Below, piece after piece: positions 47,965 through 57,211 of a DNA stretch of 64,000 nucleotides. The stretch is from Flagellimonas marinaquae (GTDB taxonomy: Bacteria; Bacteroidota; Bacteroidia; Flavobacteriales; Flavobacteriaceae): assembly GCF_003992675.1 (NCBI RefSeq), contig NZ_RZMZ01000002.1, forward strand, positions 64,501 through 128,500, in the 5' to 3' direction. Both the position numbers and the translations under genes were made by a program. The notes under the pieces were generated by a model. That model was not told where the DNA came from and made no database searches. It saw only the letters and a list, made by a program, of their open reading frames with translations. Position 1 is the first letter of the stretch. The number at the start of each line of letters is the position of its first letter.

Positions 47965-49833
47965 ATGAAAAAATTATTGCTATCATCCATTATTGTGCTC
48001 ATAGGATTTACCTTTATTGGCAGGTTATCCTATTTGCAATTGTTCCGTTTTTCGCCGGACCAAATATTGGACGACCCGGCCATTAAAAAAGTATATGACT
48101 ATCCCGAACGGGGCTACATTTACGATAGGAACGGTAAACTTTTGGTGGGCAACCAACCAGCATACGATGTCATGGTGATACCAAGGGAGGTAAAACCCCT
48201 TGACACCCTCGAATTTTGCACTCTGCTAGGTATTGACAAACCAGAGTTCCTTTCCAAGATGGAAAAGGCCCGAAGGTACTCCCCTCGACTTCCATCGGTT
48301 TTGGTACCTCAACTTTCCAAAGAGGATTATGCCAAGCTTCAGGAAAAAATGCGTCACTTTACAGGTTTTTACATCCAAAAAAGGTCGTTGCGCTATTACA
48401 ATACCAAAAGTGCCGCAAACGTGCTGGGCTATATCAGCGAGGTAAACGAATGGGACCTTAAGAACAACCCGTACTATGTTGCTGGTGAGTTAAAAGGACG
48501 AACTGGCATTGAACAACAATACGAGGAAATCCTTAGGGGGCAAAAAGGTGTAAAACATATCCAAAAAGACAGGTTTAATCGTGATATCGGTCCGTATAAA
48601 GATGGGAAATTGGACACGCTGCCACAACAGGGCAAGGAAATCCATATTACCCTGGACAAAACCTTACAAGAATACGGGGAAAAATTGATGCATGGCAAGC
48701 GCGGAGGTATTGTGGCGATTGAGCCCAAATCCGGGGAAATATTGGCGATGATATCTGGACCCGCCTACGACCCCGCCCTATTGGTAGGTCGCGAACGTTC
48801 CAAAAACTACAGCAAGTTACATTACGATACCATAGCCAAACCCACTTGGGACCGTTCCATTTTGGCACAACCTTCACCAGGTTCACCTTTTAAGACCCTG
48901 AATGCGCTGATCGGTCTTCAAGAAGGTGTGATTGATGAAGATACCAATTTTAGATGCTATCATGGGTTTTACGTTGGTAACACTTTGAGGGGCTGCCATT
49001 GCGGCGGTGGCGTCCGCGACTTAAATTCTGGAATATATCAATCCTGTAATGCCTATTTTGCTGGGGTTTTCAGAAAGATATACGACAAATACGAGACCAC
49101 CGACAAAGGAATGTCTGTTTGGGAAAAGCATATGAAAAGCTTTGGATTGGGCGATTTTTTGGGCACCGACCTACCCACTGGAGCGCCAGGTAGAATTCCT
49201 GATGTGGCCTATTACGATAAATGGTACGGAGATGGCCGATGGGCCGCTTCCACTATCATTTCCAACTCCATTGGGCAAGGTGAAATCGCAGCAACGCCCC
49301 TTCAGTTGGCCAATATGACCGCAGCCATTGCCAACCGAGGCTATTTCTACACCCCTCATGTAATCAAAAGTATCGGTAACAAGGGAGATATAGACCCAAA
49401 ATATACCGAGCCCCGCTACACCACAATCGACAGAAAGCATTTTGACCCTGTAATCGAGGGCATGGCCAATGTGTACAATTATGGTACCGCTAGATGGCTA
49501 AAAATTCCAGGAATCGATATTGCTGGAAAAACAGGTACGGTCGAAAATTATATTCGTATCGATGGTGAACGCATGCAGTTAACGGACCATTCGGTATTTG
49601 TGGCCTTCGCACCAGTGGAAAACCCGCAAATTGCGTTAGCAGTATATATTGAAAACGGATACTATGGCGCTCGCTATGCTGGACATATTGCTTCCTTGTT
49701 GATAGAGAAATACATCAAAGGAGAAATTACCAGAAAAGACTTGGAAAAGCGTATGCTGGACAAAACATTGGAGCACGAATATGCGAAGCCCTACAGCGGC
49801 GAACCCTTTGAAATAAACGAGTATGTCTGGTAG
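47965..49833 (+). CDS. mrdA: Penicillin-binding protein 2
   Basis: Class B transpeptidase of the elongasome, 622 residues. It has an N-terminal membrane helix, a dimerisation (pedestal) domain with RGYIYDRNGKLL, and a transpeptidase domain with SxxK as SPFK (in PSPGSPFKT), SxN as SCN and KTG in GKTGTVEN. The 3' end overlaps rodA by 11 bases, matching their function as a partner pair. Confidence 0.96.
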   Translation: MKKLLLSSIIVLIGFTFIGRLSYLQLFRFSPDQILDDPAIKKVYDYPERGYIYDRNGKLLVGNQPAYDVMVIPREVKPLDTLEFCTLLGIDKPEFLSKMEKARRYSPRLPSVLVPQLSKEDYAKLQEKMRHFTGFYIQKRSLRYYNTKSAANVLGYISEVNEWDLKNNPYYVAGELKGRTGIEQQYEEILRGQKGVKHIQKDRFNRDIGPYKDGKLDTLPQQGKEIHITLDKTLQEYGEKLMHGKRGGIVAIEPKSGEILAMISGPAYDPALLVGRERSKNYSKLHYDTIAKPTWDRSILAQPSPGSPFKTLNALIGLQEGVIDEDTNFRCYHGFYVGNTLRGCHCGGGVRDLNSGIYQSCNAYFAGVFRKIYDKYETTDKGMSVWEKHMKSFGLGDFLGTDLPTGAPGRIPDVAYYDKWYGDGRWAASTIISNSIGQGEIAATPLQLANMTAAIANRGYFYTPHVIKSIGNKGDIDPKYTEPRYTTIDRKHFDPVIEGMANVYNYGTARWLKIPGIDIAGKTGTVENYIRIDGERMQLTDHSVFVAFAPVENPQIALAVYIENGYYGARYAGHIASLLIEKYIKGEITRKDLEKRMLDKTLEHEYAKPYSGEPFEINEYVW

Positions 49834-51106
49834 AGGGCCGTTTGGAAGGTTGGATTGGGTCTCTGTCATCCTCTACGCCCTCTTGGTATTTATCGGATGG
49901 CTCAATATCTACTCCACCTCTGTTGGGGAAGCCGATACTTCCCTTTTTGATTTTTCAACTTTGTATGGAAAACAACTCTTTTTCATTGGACTGGCAGCCT
50001 TGGGAATTGTGTTCGTTCTCTTCGTGGAGTCCCAATTCTTTGAACGATTTTCTTCCATCTTTTACATTGTTTCCATAGTGTTGTTGCTAGGACTCTTCGT
50101 CTTTGGTAAAACCATTGCAGGCGCAACCTCTTGGTATGACCTTGGATTTTTTAACCTACAACCCTCCGAGTTGGCAAAAGTTGGTACTTCACTGGCACTG
50201 GCTAAATTTTTGAGCGATATCCAAACAGACATCCGTACAGGAAAACACCAAATTTATGCTTTGGTCATCATTTTGTTGCCCGCTTTATTGATATTACCCC
50301 AACCCGATCCCGGGAGTTCACTGATCTATTTTTCGCTGTTTTTTGTCCTTTTTAGGGAAGGATTTCCCATTTATTATTTAGGTATTCTCATTTTTGCCGT
50401 GGTCCTATTTGCCACTACCTTAATGTTCGGCACGGTATGGGTTGCTATTGGACTAGTTATTTTAACCCTTTTGGTTTACACCTTTAAAAAGGCTTCTGTA
50501 AAGATTCCCATACTGCCTGTATTAGGCGTCATAGCGGTTTCTGTACTCTTTTCACTATCCGTGAATTTCGTTTTTGAAAATGTGTTTGAACAGCGTCACC
50601 GCGACCGCTTTGCCCTTTGGTTGAGCTTGGAAAAGGATGAGGAAAAACTGGATGAGATTCGCAAAACAATCGGCTATAATACCTATCAATCCGAAAAAGC
50701 CATCGAATCAGGCGGTTTCACCGGTAAGGGGTTTTTGGAAGGCACCCGAACCAAGGGAGATTTTGTGCCGGAGCAGCATACCGATTATATCTTCAGCTCC
50801 GTTGGCGAGGAGTGGGGTTTTTTGGGAACTTCGACCGTTATCCTGCTGTTCTCGTTGTTCTTTTTACGGTTGATCTATATTGCTGAGCGGCAGAAAAGTG
50901 ACTTCAGTCGCATGTACGGTTATGGAGTAATCTCCATTTTGGTATTTCATTATTTTATCAATATTGGAATGGTGATCGGGCTATTGCCCACTATTGGTGT
51001 TCCCTTGCCCTTTTTTAGTTATGGTGGTTCCGGATTGATTTTCTTTACAATGTTGTTGTTCATTTTCCTAAAACTGGACTCCAACCGTTTGAAGGACGGC
51101 ATTTAA
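49823..51106 (+). CDS. rodA: Peptidoglycan glycosyltransferase RodA (SEDS)
   Basis: Polytopic SEDS polymerase that works with PBP2, 427 residues with about 10 helices. Family motifs include LGFFNLQPSELAKVG, PDPGSSLIY and, near the end, GLLPTIGVPLPFFSYGGSG. The last gene of the mre cluster; its TAA shares TTAA (51103-51106) with the stop of the convergent nuclease gene. Confidence 0.96.
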   Translation: MSGRGPFGRLDWVSVILYALLVFIGWLNIYSTSVGEADTSLFDFSTLYGKQLFFIGLAALGIVFVLFVESQFFERFSSIFYIVSIVLLLGLFVFGKTIAGATSWYDLGFFNLQPSELAKVGTSLALAKFLSDIQTDIRTGKHQIYALVIILLPALLILPQPDPGSSLIYFSLFFVLFREGFPIYYLGILIFAVVLFATTLMFGTVWVAIGLVILTLLVYTFKKASVKIPILPVLGVIAVSVLFSLSVNFVFENVFEQRHRDRFALWLSLEKDEEKLDEIRKTIGYNTYQSEKAIESGGFTGKGFLEGTRTKGDFVPEQHTDYIFSSVGEEWGFLGTSTVILLFSLFFLRLIYIAERQKSDFSRMYGYGVISILVFHYFINIGMVIGLLPTIGVPLPFFSYGGSGLIFFTMLLFIFLKLDSNRLKDGI

Positions 51107-51900
51107 AACTTCCAACCCCTAACGTTCACTTGGGACTCCATGTTGGACTGCCAGTCTTGCGGCTGCTTTTCAAAAAAATCTATCCCTGTTCTTTCCTCTA
51201 TCTCGTCAATGGGTACCAAAAAATGTTCCACGGAGTTCTGACTTTCCTGTGCTGGAATCAGAAACCCCAATACCATGGCATTCCTACCTTTCCCTTTCAT
51301 CACAATTTTGTAGTAAAAACGTGGTACATCCACATCCTCTTCACCTATCTCCAAAAGGTCATTTTCCAGCACTCCCCCAGTAATCACCATTAAATCACCA
51401 TACTTTTTGCACCAATAACGAACCTTTTGCTCCAAACGGTTCCAAACACCTGCATTAAAATCCCTGTCCTGCGGGCTTATGTTACTGGTATAAAAAGTTT
51501 CATTGTAGGCCTGTTCGGAGAAGCGACGATCGCCTGCCGGACACAAATGTCCACGGTCGTAACCAGACCCTCTATAATTGCGCCAATCGGCCGATTTTGT
51601 TCTCACTTTGGGGTCTTCAATAAAATAAGGGCGTTCCCTGTCATCATACGTCAAATGCTCTCGTTTGAGTTCATAGGCCACCCATTCCGCTTGTTCATGC
51701 GGCTCGCTATAGGAAAGTGTATAGTACGAGTGTTGTACGACCTCGCCTGTTGTGGAGCTTGGCAGAAAATCGGAGGAAATCCAGCCAGTATTCGATGCGT
51801 TTGGGTCCGAATAGGTCGCCGGTGTATAAAAGTTTTCGAACAACCAAAAGCCCACGATACAAACCAACATAAGTAGGGTATAAATCGTTCTTTTTCTCAT
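51103..51900 (-). CDS. DNA/RNA non-specific endonuclease (exported)
   Basis: NUC1-type beta-beta-alpha metal nuclease of 265 residues. The catalytic motif DRGHLCPAGD is intact, and the metal-binding Asn lies in VWNRLEQ. An N-terminal hydrophobic helix (TIYTLLMLVCIVGFWLFENF) acts as signal or anchor, placing the enzyme outside the cytosol. It could serve nutrient acquisition from DNA. The gene is alone on its strand, downstream of the protease terminator. Confidence 0.9.
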   Translation of the reverse strand: MRKRTIYTLLMLVCIVGFWLFENFYTPATYSDPNASNTGWISSDFLPSSTTGEVVQHSYYTLSYSEPHEQAEWVAYELKREHLTYDDRERPYFIEDPKVRTKSADWRNYRGSGYDRGHLCPAGDRRFSEQAYNETFYTSNISPQDRDFNAGVWNRLEQKVRYWCKKYGDLMVITGGVLENDLLEIGEEDVDVPRFYYKIVMKGKGRNAMVLGFLIPAQESQNSVEHFLVPIDEIEERTGIDFFEKQPQDWQSNMESQVNVRGWKF

Positions 51901-51933
51901 TTGATGCTTAGGTCCCTAGAGTTGAAACGAAAA

Positions 51934-51965
51934 TATAAAAAAGCCAACTCAAAATGAGTTGGCTT
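51934..51965 (-). terminator. Terminator of the tail-specific protease gene
   Basis: AAGCCAACTCA (51941-51951), loop AAA, TGAGTTGGCTT (51955-51965). On the minus strand the stem is followed by a T tract through 51936. Confidence 0.88.
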
Positions 51966-51987
51966 ACAATCGTATGATGTGGTCAGT

Positions 51988-54162
51988 TTATCCTTTATTG
52001 ACACTGGCCAATTCGCTATCTTTCTTTTTGATATTGTTTTGGTGCAAGTCCCTCAACACGTTAACGGCCTCTTCCACATAAATATCACGGGCCAAATCCT
52101 TGTGCCATCTATCCCTTTTTTCGCGAAGAACAGAATCCTGTGTGAACAGTTCTTTCTCGTACTGTAAGGAACTGAACGACAATTTGGAATCGTAATCCCT
52201 AAGGCTTTTGAACTTTTCAGCACGCTTTTTGGCTTCTTGTTCCCTTTTTATGTAATCGTCGTACCTCAAGGAAATCAGGTTTTCATCCTGTTGTTCCTTC
52301 ACCCATCTGGCGTTTTCCTCGATTAGTTTGATTTGTTCGTTCATGGCCATCCGCTCTTTACTCTTGCTTACGGCGTCATCAAAATCAATATAGCCATCCC
52401 AAACCTCATAGTCGGCTGGTGTGATTTTATCCCAACCCAACGGATTTTGCTGATCGCGCTCGCCCAAATCGATATAGCTATATCTGTCCGGAACCACAAT
52501 GTCACTTTTCACACCTTCCAATTGTGTGGAGCCTCCATTGATTCGGTAAAACTTCTGGGTCGTTAATTTAATGGCGCCCAAATCACCGTGTTCGTTTCCT
52601 CGGACAATGCCGTCCAAAGGAATTACGTTTTGAACGGTGCCCTTACCAAAAGTTTGCTTACTTCCAATGATTACCGCTCTTTTGTAATCCTGCATGGCAG
52701 CGGCCAATATCTCGGAGGCAGAGGCGGATAATTCATTTACCAAAATAACCAAGGGGCCATCCCATTGGATACGCTCATCCTTGTCCTCATGAACTTCTTT
52801 TCGCTGCCCAGAGGAACGTACTTGAACGATGGGACCATCCTTAATGAACAATCCTGCCATTTCTACCACGGTTTTCAATGACCCTCCGCCATTATCACGA
52901 AGGTCGAGTATGATGCCTTCTGCACCGGCCTCTTTGAGGCGCTCCAACTCCTTGGCGACATCGGTCGCAGCGTTTCTCTCGGAATAGTCCTCAAAATCCA
53001 CATAGAATTTTGGGAGATTGATCAATCCAAATTTTTCGTTTCCGGCATCAATGGTCGCTGACTTTGCATAGGATTCTTCCAACTCCACCACATCTCGGGT
53101 AATGGAAACGGTTTCTATAGTACCATCCACTTTCCTAACGGTAAGGTCAACCACGGTTCCTTCCGGACCCTTGATTAATTTAATGGCATCCTCCAACCGC
53201 ATTCCTACAATATTGATGGGCTCTTCGCCATCTTGTCCCACTTTTAGGATTTGGTCTCCAACCTCCAAAGATTGTTCTCTCCAAACGGGACCACCTGAAA
53301 TAATCTCAACAATTTTGGCCCCTTCGGGTTTCTTTTGCAGTCTCGCCCCGATTCCTTCAAACTTACCGGACATTCCAATATCGAAACGTTCCTTTTCCTC
53401 TGGGGCAAAATAAAAGGTGTGTGGGTCAAATTCTTCAACAATAGTATTTAGGTATTGAACGAACCAGTCTTTACGTTCCAGGTCGTCCACGAAATCAAAG
53501 AATTCGTCCAGGGTATTTTTGGTGACCTCTCTGGCTTCTTTTTCAGTAGTCACTTTATCAATGGAGTTCGGTATGTCACTGAAGGCCATTACCGCATCCA
53601 TATCCAAGTCCCCTTCAGCGCTGGCATCGGCAACCCTATTGTCAATTTTGTCATCAAAAACGTTGAGGGTATTGTATTTCAATTGTTTTCTCCAACGTTC
53701 TTTGAGTTCTTTTTTGGTCTTGGCAAACTCTTGCTTGTCATAATCGATTTCGATGGTTTCGTCGATACTGTAATCAAAAGGTTTGGCAAGGACTTCCTTG
53801 TAAATTTCCTTGGCTTCTTCCATACGGACCATCAGGCGTTGGTATACGGCATTGAAAAATTCGATATCCGTGTTCCTGATCTCGTCATCGATCATGAAAC
53901 GGTATTTTTCAAATTCCCTGATATCGCTTTCCAGGAAGTAGCGTTTGGTTGGGTCGATGACTTCGATAAAGTCATCAAAAACATTGGAACTAAAGCTATC
54001 ATTTACCTCTTTGGGCTCGTAATGGCCCCTTTCCAATACGTAGGAAATCAGTTCCAACAAAAATTTATCCTTGTCATCGTTATCAAAAGACTTGTTGGTA
54101 AAGCTGCAGGAGGCGACTGCGACAAGAATAACCAAAAGTGCCAAAATAAAGTTCTTTTTCAT
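51988..54162 (-). CDS. Carboxy-terminal (tail-specific) protease, S41 family, lipoprotein
   Basis: Periplasmic processing protease of 724 residues like Prc. A lipoprotein signal ends LVAVASC. An N-terminal helical domain, a PDZ domain (about residues 240-330) and the S41 core follow. The core contains the nucleophile region NELSASASEI and the lysine region TFGKGTVQ. A C-terminal DUF3340-type helical domain, rich in charged residues, follows. The upstream region (54163-54360) is shared with divergent surE. Confidence 0.94.
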   Translation of the reverse strand: MKKNFILALLVILVAVASCSFTNKSFDNDDKDKFLLELISYVLERGHYEPKEVNDSFSSNVFDDFIEVIDPTKRYFLESDIREFEKYRFMIDDEIRNTDIEFFNAVYQRLMVRMEEAKEIYKEVLAKPFDYSIDETIEIDYDKQEFAKTKKELKERWRKQLKYNTLNVFDDKIDNRVADASAEGDLDMDAVMAFSDIPNSIDKVTTEKEAREVTKNTLDEFFDFVDDLERKDWFVQYLNTIVEEFDPHTFYFAPEEKERFDIGMSGKFEGIGARLQKKPEGAKIVEIISGGPVWREQSLEVGDQILKVGQDGEEPINIVGMRLEDAIKLIKGPEGTVVDLTVRKVDGTIETVSITRDVVELEESYAKSATIDAGNEKFGLINLPKFYVDFEDYSERNAATDVAKELERLKEAGAEGIILDLRDNGGGSLKTVVEMAGLFIKDGPIVQVRSSGQRKEVHEDKDERIQWDGPLVILVNELSASASEILAAAMQDYKRAVIIGSKQTFGKGTVQNVIPLDGIVRGNEHGDLGAIKLTTQKFYRINGGSTQLEGVKSDIVVPDRYSYIDLGERDQQNPLGWDKITPADYEVWDGYIDFDDAVSKSKERMAMNEQIKLIEENARWVKEQQDENLISLRYDDYIKREQEAKKRAEKFKSLRDYDSKLSFSSLQYEKELFTQDSVLREKRDRWHKDLARDIYVEEAVNVLRDLHQNNIKKKDSELASVNKG

Positions 54163-54360
54163 AATGTGATTTTTCTGGAACGAAACAATCTGACCTCATA
54201 CTGTCAAATCTTCATTGCGTCTTCCTTCGTTTCTAGTTGTATGAATTCCCTAATATACAGAAAAAACCGTGCCAGTCCTTTCAGCTGGATTTAATTTTTT
54301 GTTAAACGCCAGGGCCTTCATATCCTTATGAAAAACGTATTTTTATAGCTTAAATTATCC

Positions 54361-55143
54361 ATGATGGAAAAACCGCTTATTTTGGTCACCAATGATGATG
54401 GAATCACAGCTCCTGGCCTAAGGGCGCTCATACGCACCATGATGGAGATCGGGGAAGTCGTGGTGGTGGCCCCTGACAGCCCTCAAAGCGGCATGGGGCA
54501 TGCCATTACCGTGGACAGCACGCTATTTTCCAAAAAAGTGGTCGTGGACCACAAAGAGGGGGCTCCCAGCGAATACAGTTGCAGCGGAACCCCCGCGGAT
54601 TGCGTAAAATTGGCACTTCGGGTAATTTTGGACCGAAAGCCCGATATTTGCGTAAGCGGTATCAACCATGGTTCCAATTCGTCCATTAACGTTATTTATT
54701 CGGGTACCATGAGCGCTGCCATTGAAGCAGGAATCGAAGGGATTCCTGCCATCGGTTTTTCGCTCTGCGATTACTCGTGGGATGCCAATTTTGAACCAGC
54801 TTTGGGCGACATTAAAAAAATAGTTTTGGAGGCACTAACCCATGGCATTCCCAAAGGGACCGTGCTAAATGTGAACATTCCCAAAACCGAAAATGAGCCC
54901 AAAGGCATCAAAATATGCCGACAGGCACGCGGTAATTGGAAAGAGGAGTTCGACAAACGGACCAGTCCTTCCGGAAAGGATTACTACTGGCTCACGGGCG
55001 AGTTTGAATTGTTGGACAAAGGGGAAGATACTGACGAATGGGCCTTGGCCAATGGCTTTATTTCGGTGGTGCCCACACAATTTGACCTGACCGCGCACCA
55101 CGCCATACCACAAATAAACAACTGGAACTTAAATGAACAATAG
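54361..55143 (+). CDS. surE: 5'/3'-nucleotidase SurE
   Basis: Divalent-metal-dependent nucleotidase of 260 residues. Motifs TNDDGITAPGL (metal aspartates), SGTPADCVKLAL and SGINHGSNSS are intact. The start could be either of two adjacent ATG codons (54361 or 54364). A near -7 box, TATTTTTA, lies at 54338-54345. The 3' end overlaps the next small membrane gene by 11 bases. Confidence 0.95.
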   Translation: MMEKPLILVTNDDGITAPGLRALIRTMMEIGEVVVVAPDSPQSGMGHAITVDSTLFSKKVVVDHKEGAPSEYSCSGTPADCVKLALRVILDRKPDICVSGINHGSNSSINVIYSGTMSAAIEAGIEGIPAIGFSLCDYSWDANFEPALGDIKKIVLEALTHGIPKGTVLNVNIPKTENEPKGIKICRQARGNWKEEFDKRTSPSGKDYYWLTGEFELLDKGEDTDEWALANGFISVVPTQFDLTAHHAIPQINNWNLNEQ

Positions 55144-55420
55144 AAAAGAAATTGTCATAGGATTTATTGTAGGCATCATTGCCAATACCTTTGGAACCTT
55201 GCTATACATACTGATGTTCTCCGATTTGGGGATAGTCGCCACCTTTAATGCTGCTGTGGCACAAGGTCATATTGGCAGTTTGCTGGCCTTGGGTGCTATT
55301 TTAAATTTAGTGGCCTTTTTTGGCTTTTTACGCATCAAACGAGACCAACGTGCCAAAGGCGTTATGCTAGCTACTTTGGTCACAGCACTGATAATTCTGG
55401 CTTACAAAGTGATGGCTTAA
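55133..55420 (+). CDS. Unknown small membrane protein
   Basis: A 95-residue protein with three predicted helices (about residues 7-29, 45-64, 75-94) and a basic loop (RIKRDQRAKG) after the second. I do not recognise a family. It overlaps surE by 11 bases, so the two are almost surely co-transcribed. Confidence 0.75.
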   Translation: MNNRKEIVIGFIVGIIANTFGTLLYILMFSDLGIVATFNAAVAQGHIGSLLALGAILNLVAFFGFLRIKRDQRAKGVMLATLVTALIILAYKVMA

Positions 55421-55441
55421 ATCTAGAAACAGACAGTTGAG

Positions 55442-55507
55442 CAAGTTCGAAGTTGTTGTGGCGTAACCCTTTTGACTTTTGAACTTGATGATTGAATTTT
55501 GAACTTG
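55442..55507. repeat. Short direct repeat upstream of lpxB
   Basis: TTTTGAACTTG occurs at 55477-55487 and 55497-55507 (period 20), and its inverse CAAGTTC occurs at 55442-55448. Similar A/T-rich iterations are common between flavobacterial genes; no function is evident. Confidence 0.5.
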
Positions 55508-55518
55508 GACACTTACCC

Positions 55519-56631
55519 ATGAAATATTACATCATCGCTGGTGAAGCATCGGGCGACCTGCACGGGTCCAATTTGATCAAGGCCCTCAAAAAAGAGGATA
55601 GCTCAGCACAGATTCGTTGTTGGGGCGGCGACCTGATGCAGCAAGCTGGGGCCGATTTGGCCAAACATTATAAGGATATGGCCTTTATGGGGTTCTTGGA
55701 GGTAATACTTAACATCCCAACGATTTTTAAGAACATTGCCTATTGCAAGGAAGACATCCAAAAGTTCCATCCAGATGTCGTCATTTTTATCGACTTCTCC
55801 GGTTTTAATCTAAGGATTGCCAAATGGGCCAAAGAAAACGGATTTAAAACCAACTACTACATTTCACCACAAATCTGGGCATCCCGTGAGGGGCGGATTT
55901 CCAAAATTAAACGGGATATCGACCAGATGTACGTTATCCTTCCCTTTGAAAAGGATTTTTATGAAAAAAAACATGGCTACCCTGTTCAGTTTGTTGGTCA
56001 TCCCCTCATTGATGCCATCGAGAACACTCCCCTGCAAGACAATGACACCTTCAGAAAGGAGAACGGTCTAGACCCCAAAAAACCTATTATTGCCTTATTG
56101 CCAGGGAGCAGAAAACAGGAGGTTCAAAAAATGTTGGAGGTCATGCTCTCCGTAAAAAAAGACTTTTCGGAATATCAATTTGTGATTGCTGGCGCGCCAA
56201 GTCTTTCAGATGATTTTTACACACCTTTTTTGAAAGGTGACAAAGTGGAGTACGTTTCCAACAAAACCTACACCCTGCTCAAACACTCCCATGCTGCCAT
56301 GGTCACGAGCGGCACGGCAACCTTGGAAACCGCCCTTTTTGGAGTGCCGCAGGTGGTCTGCTATAAGGGGAACTGGATTTCGTACCAGATTGCGAAGCGT
56401 ATCATTACCTTGGATTACATTTCGCTGGTCAACCTGATCATGAAGCGCGAGGTGGTGAAAGAACTCATTCAAAATGACTTGACCACCAAACAACTCAAAG
56501 AAGAGCTTACCAAAATCGTGAGCGGTCCAGAGCGTGAACGAATGCTATCTGACTACGTCGAACTCAAGGAAAAATTGGGTGGAAAAGGAGCGAGTGAACT
56601 AGCTGCTCAATTAATTGTGAAAAATGTGTAG
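55519..56631 (+). CDS. lpxB: Lipid-A-disaccharide synthase
   Basis: GT19 enzyme that joins UDP-diacylglucosamine and lipid X on the lipid A pathway, 370 residues. Motifs include AGEASGDLHGSNL, GFLEV, the YISPQIWAS region and FVGHPLID, with GTATLE near the nucleotide site. ATG 55519 (MKYYIIAGEASGD) is the family start; the frame opens earlier at 55492, within the repeat region. Confidence 0.96.
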   Translation: MKYYIIAGEASGDLHGSNLIKALKKEDSSAQIRCWGGDLMQQAGADLAKHYKDMAFMGFLEVILNIPTIFKNIAYCKEDIQKFHPDVVIFIDFSGFNLRIAKWAKENGFKTNYYISPQIWASREGRISKIKRDIDQMYVILPFEKDFYEKKHGYPVQFVGHPLIDAIENTPLQDNDTFRKENGLDPKKPIIALLPGSRKQEVQKMLEVMLSVKKDFSEYQFVIAGAPSLSDDFYTPFLKGDKVEYVSNKTYTLLKHSHAAMVTSGTATLETALFGVPQVVCYKGNWISYQIAKRIITLDYISLVNLIMKREVVKELIQNDLTTKQLKEELTKIVSGPERERMLSDYVELKEKLGGKGASELAAQLIVKNV

Positions 56632-56664
56632 TTTTATCTTCCAAGAAAGTAAATCTATTCTTGG

Positions 56665-57210
56665 ATGTTACGAAAAACCATAATCTTACTATTGTTTTTT
56701 GCCCTTATGGCCTGTGGCCCCGGTAAAAAACGACGCACCTACAGCAAGACCCGAACCGTATCGGTAGAGGGGTCCACACGAGACACTTCCCCTGAGCGTA
56801 CACGCAAAAAAGAGGGGCGAAAAAATGCGAAGGCAGATGCCATTATTTCTACGGCGATGTCCTATTCCGGAACCCGGTACAAGTATGGGGGAACCACCAA
56901 AAGGGGCATGGATTGCTCTGGCTTGGTCTATGTTTCCCTTAAGGAAAACGAAATCATGTTCCCACGTACCTCCTATCAGATGGCCCTAGAGGGTCAAAAA
57001 ATTGGGGTGGGTGATGTTGAAAAAGGCGATTTGCTCTTTTTTAAGACCAGTAAAACCGGAAAACGTATCAACCATGTTGGACTGGTCGTTGATGTCGACG
57101 GAAGGGACATTAAATTTATTCACGCCACAACCTCACGAGGCGTGCTGGTATCCTCATTACGGGAAGGATACTGGAACAGCGCTTTTGTAAAGGCCATGCG
57201 CATCTTGTAA
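56665..57210 (+). CDS. NlpC/P60 family peptidase, lipoprotein
   Basis: Cell-wall D,L-endopeptidase-type protein of 181 residues. A lipoprotein signal ends LMACGPG. A basic linker of about 45 residues precedes the C40 domain, with catalytic Cys in DCSGLV and His in NHVGLV, and the third polar residue supplied by HATTSRGV. It starts 33 bases after lpxB, and comEC begins one base past its stop. Confidence 0.93.
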   Translation: MLRKTIILLLFFALMACGPGKKRRTYSKTRTVSVEGSTRDTSPERTRKKEGRKNAKADAIISTAMSYSGTRYKYGGTTKRGMDCSGLVYVSLKENEIMFPRTSYQMALEGQKIGVGDVEKGDLLFFKTSKTGKRINHVGLVVDVDGRDIKFIHATTSRGVLVSSLREGYWNSAFVKAMRIL

Positions 57211-57211
57211 A

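Noticed and set aside
53455..54294. Long + strand frame (279 codons) opposite the tail-specific protease
   Set aside because: Runs antisense through the conserved protease N-terminus and into the surE upstream region; composition is that of a reverse-strand shadow.
55442..55507. Direct repeat upstream of lpxB as a CRISPR or operator array
   Set aside because: Only two direct copies with a 20-base period and A/T-rich content; too little to support an array or a defined operator.
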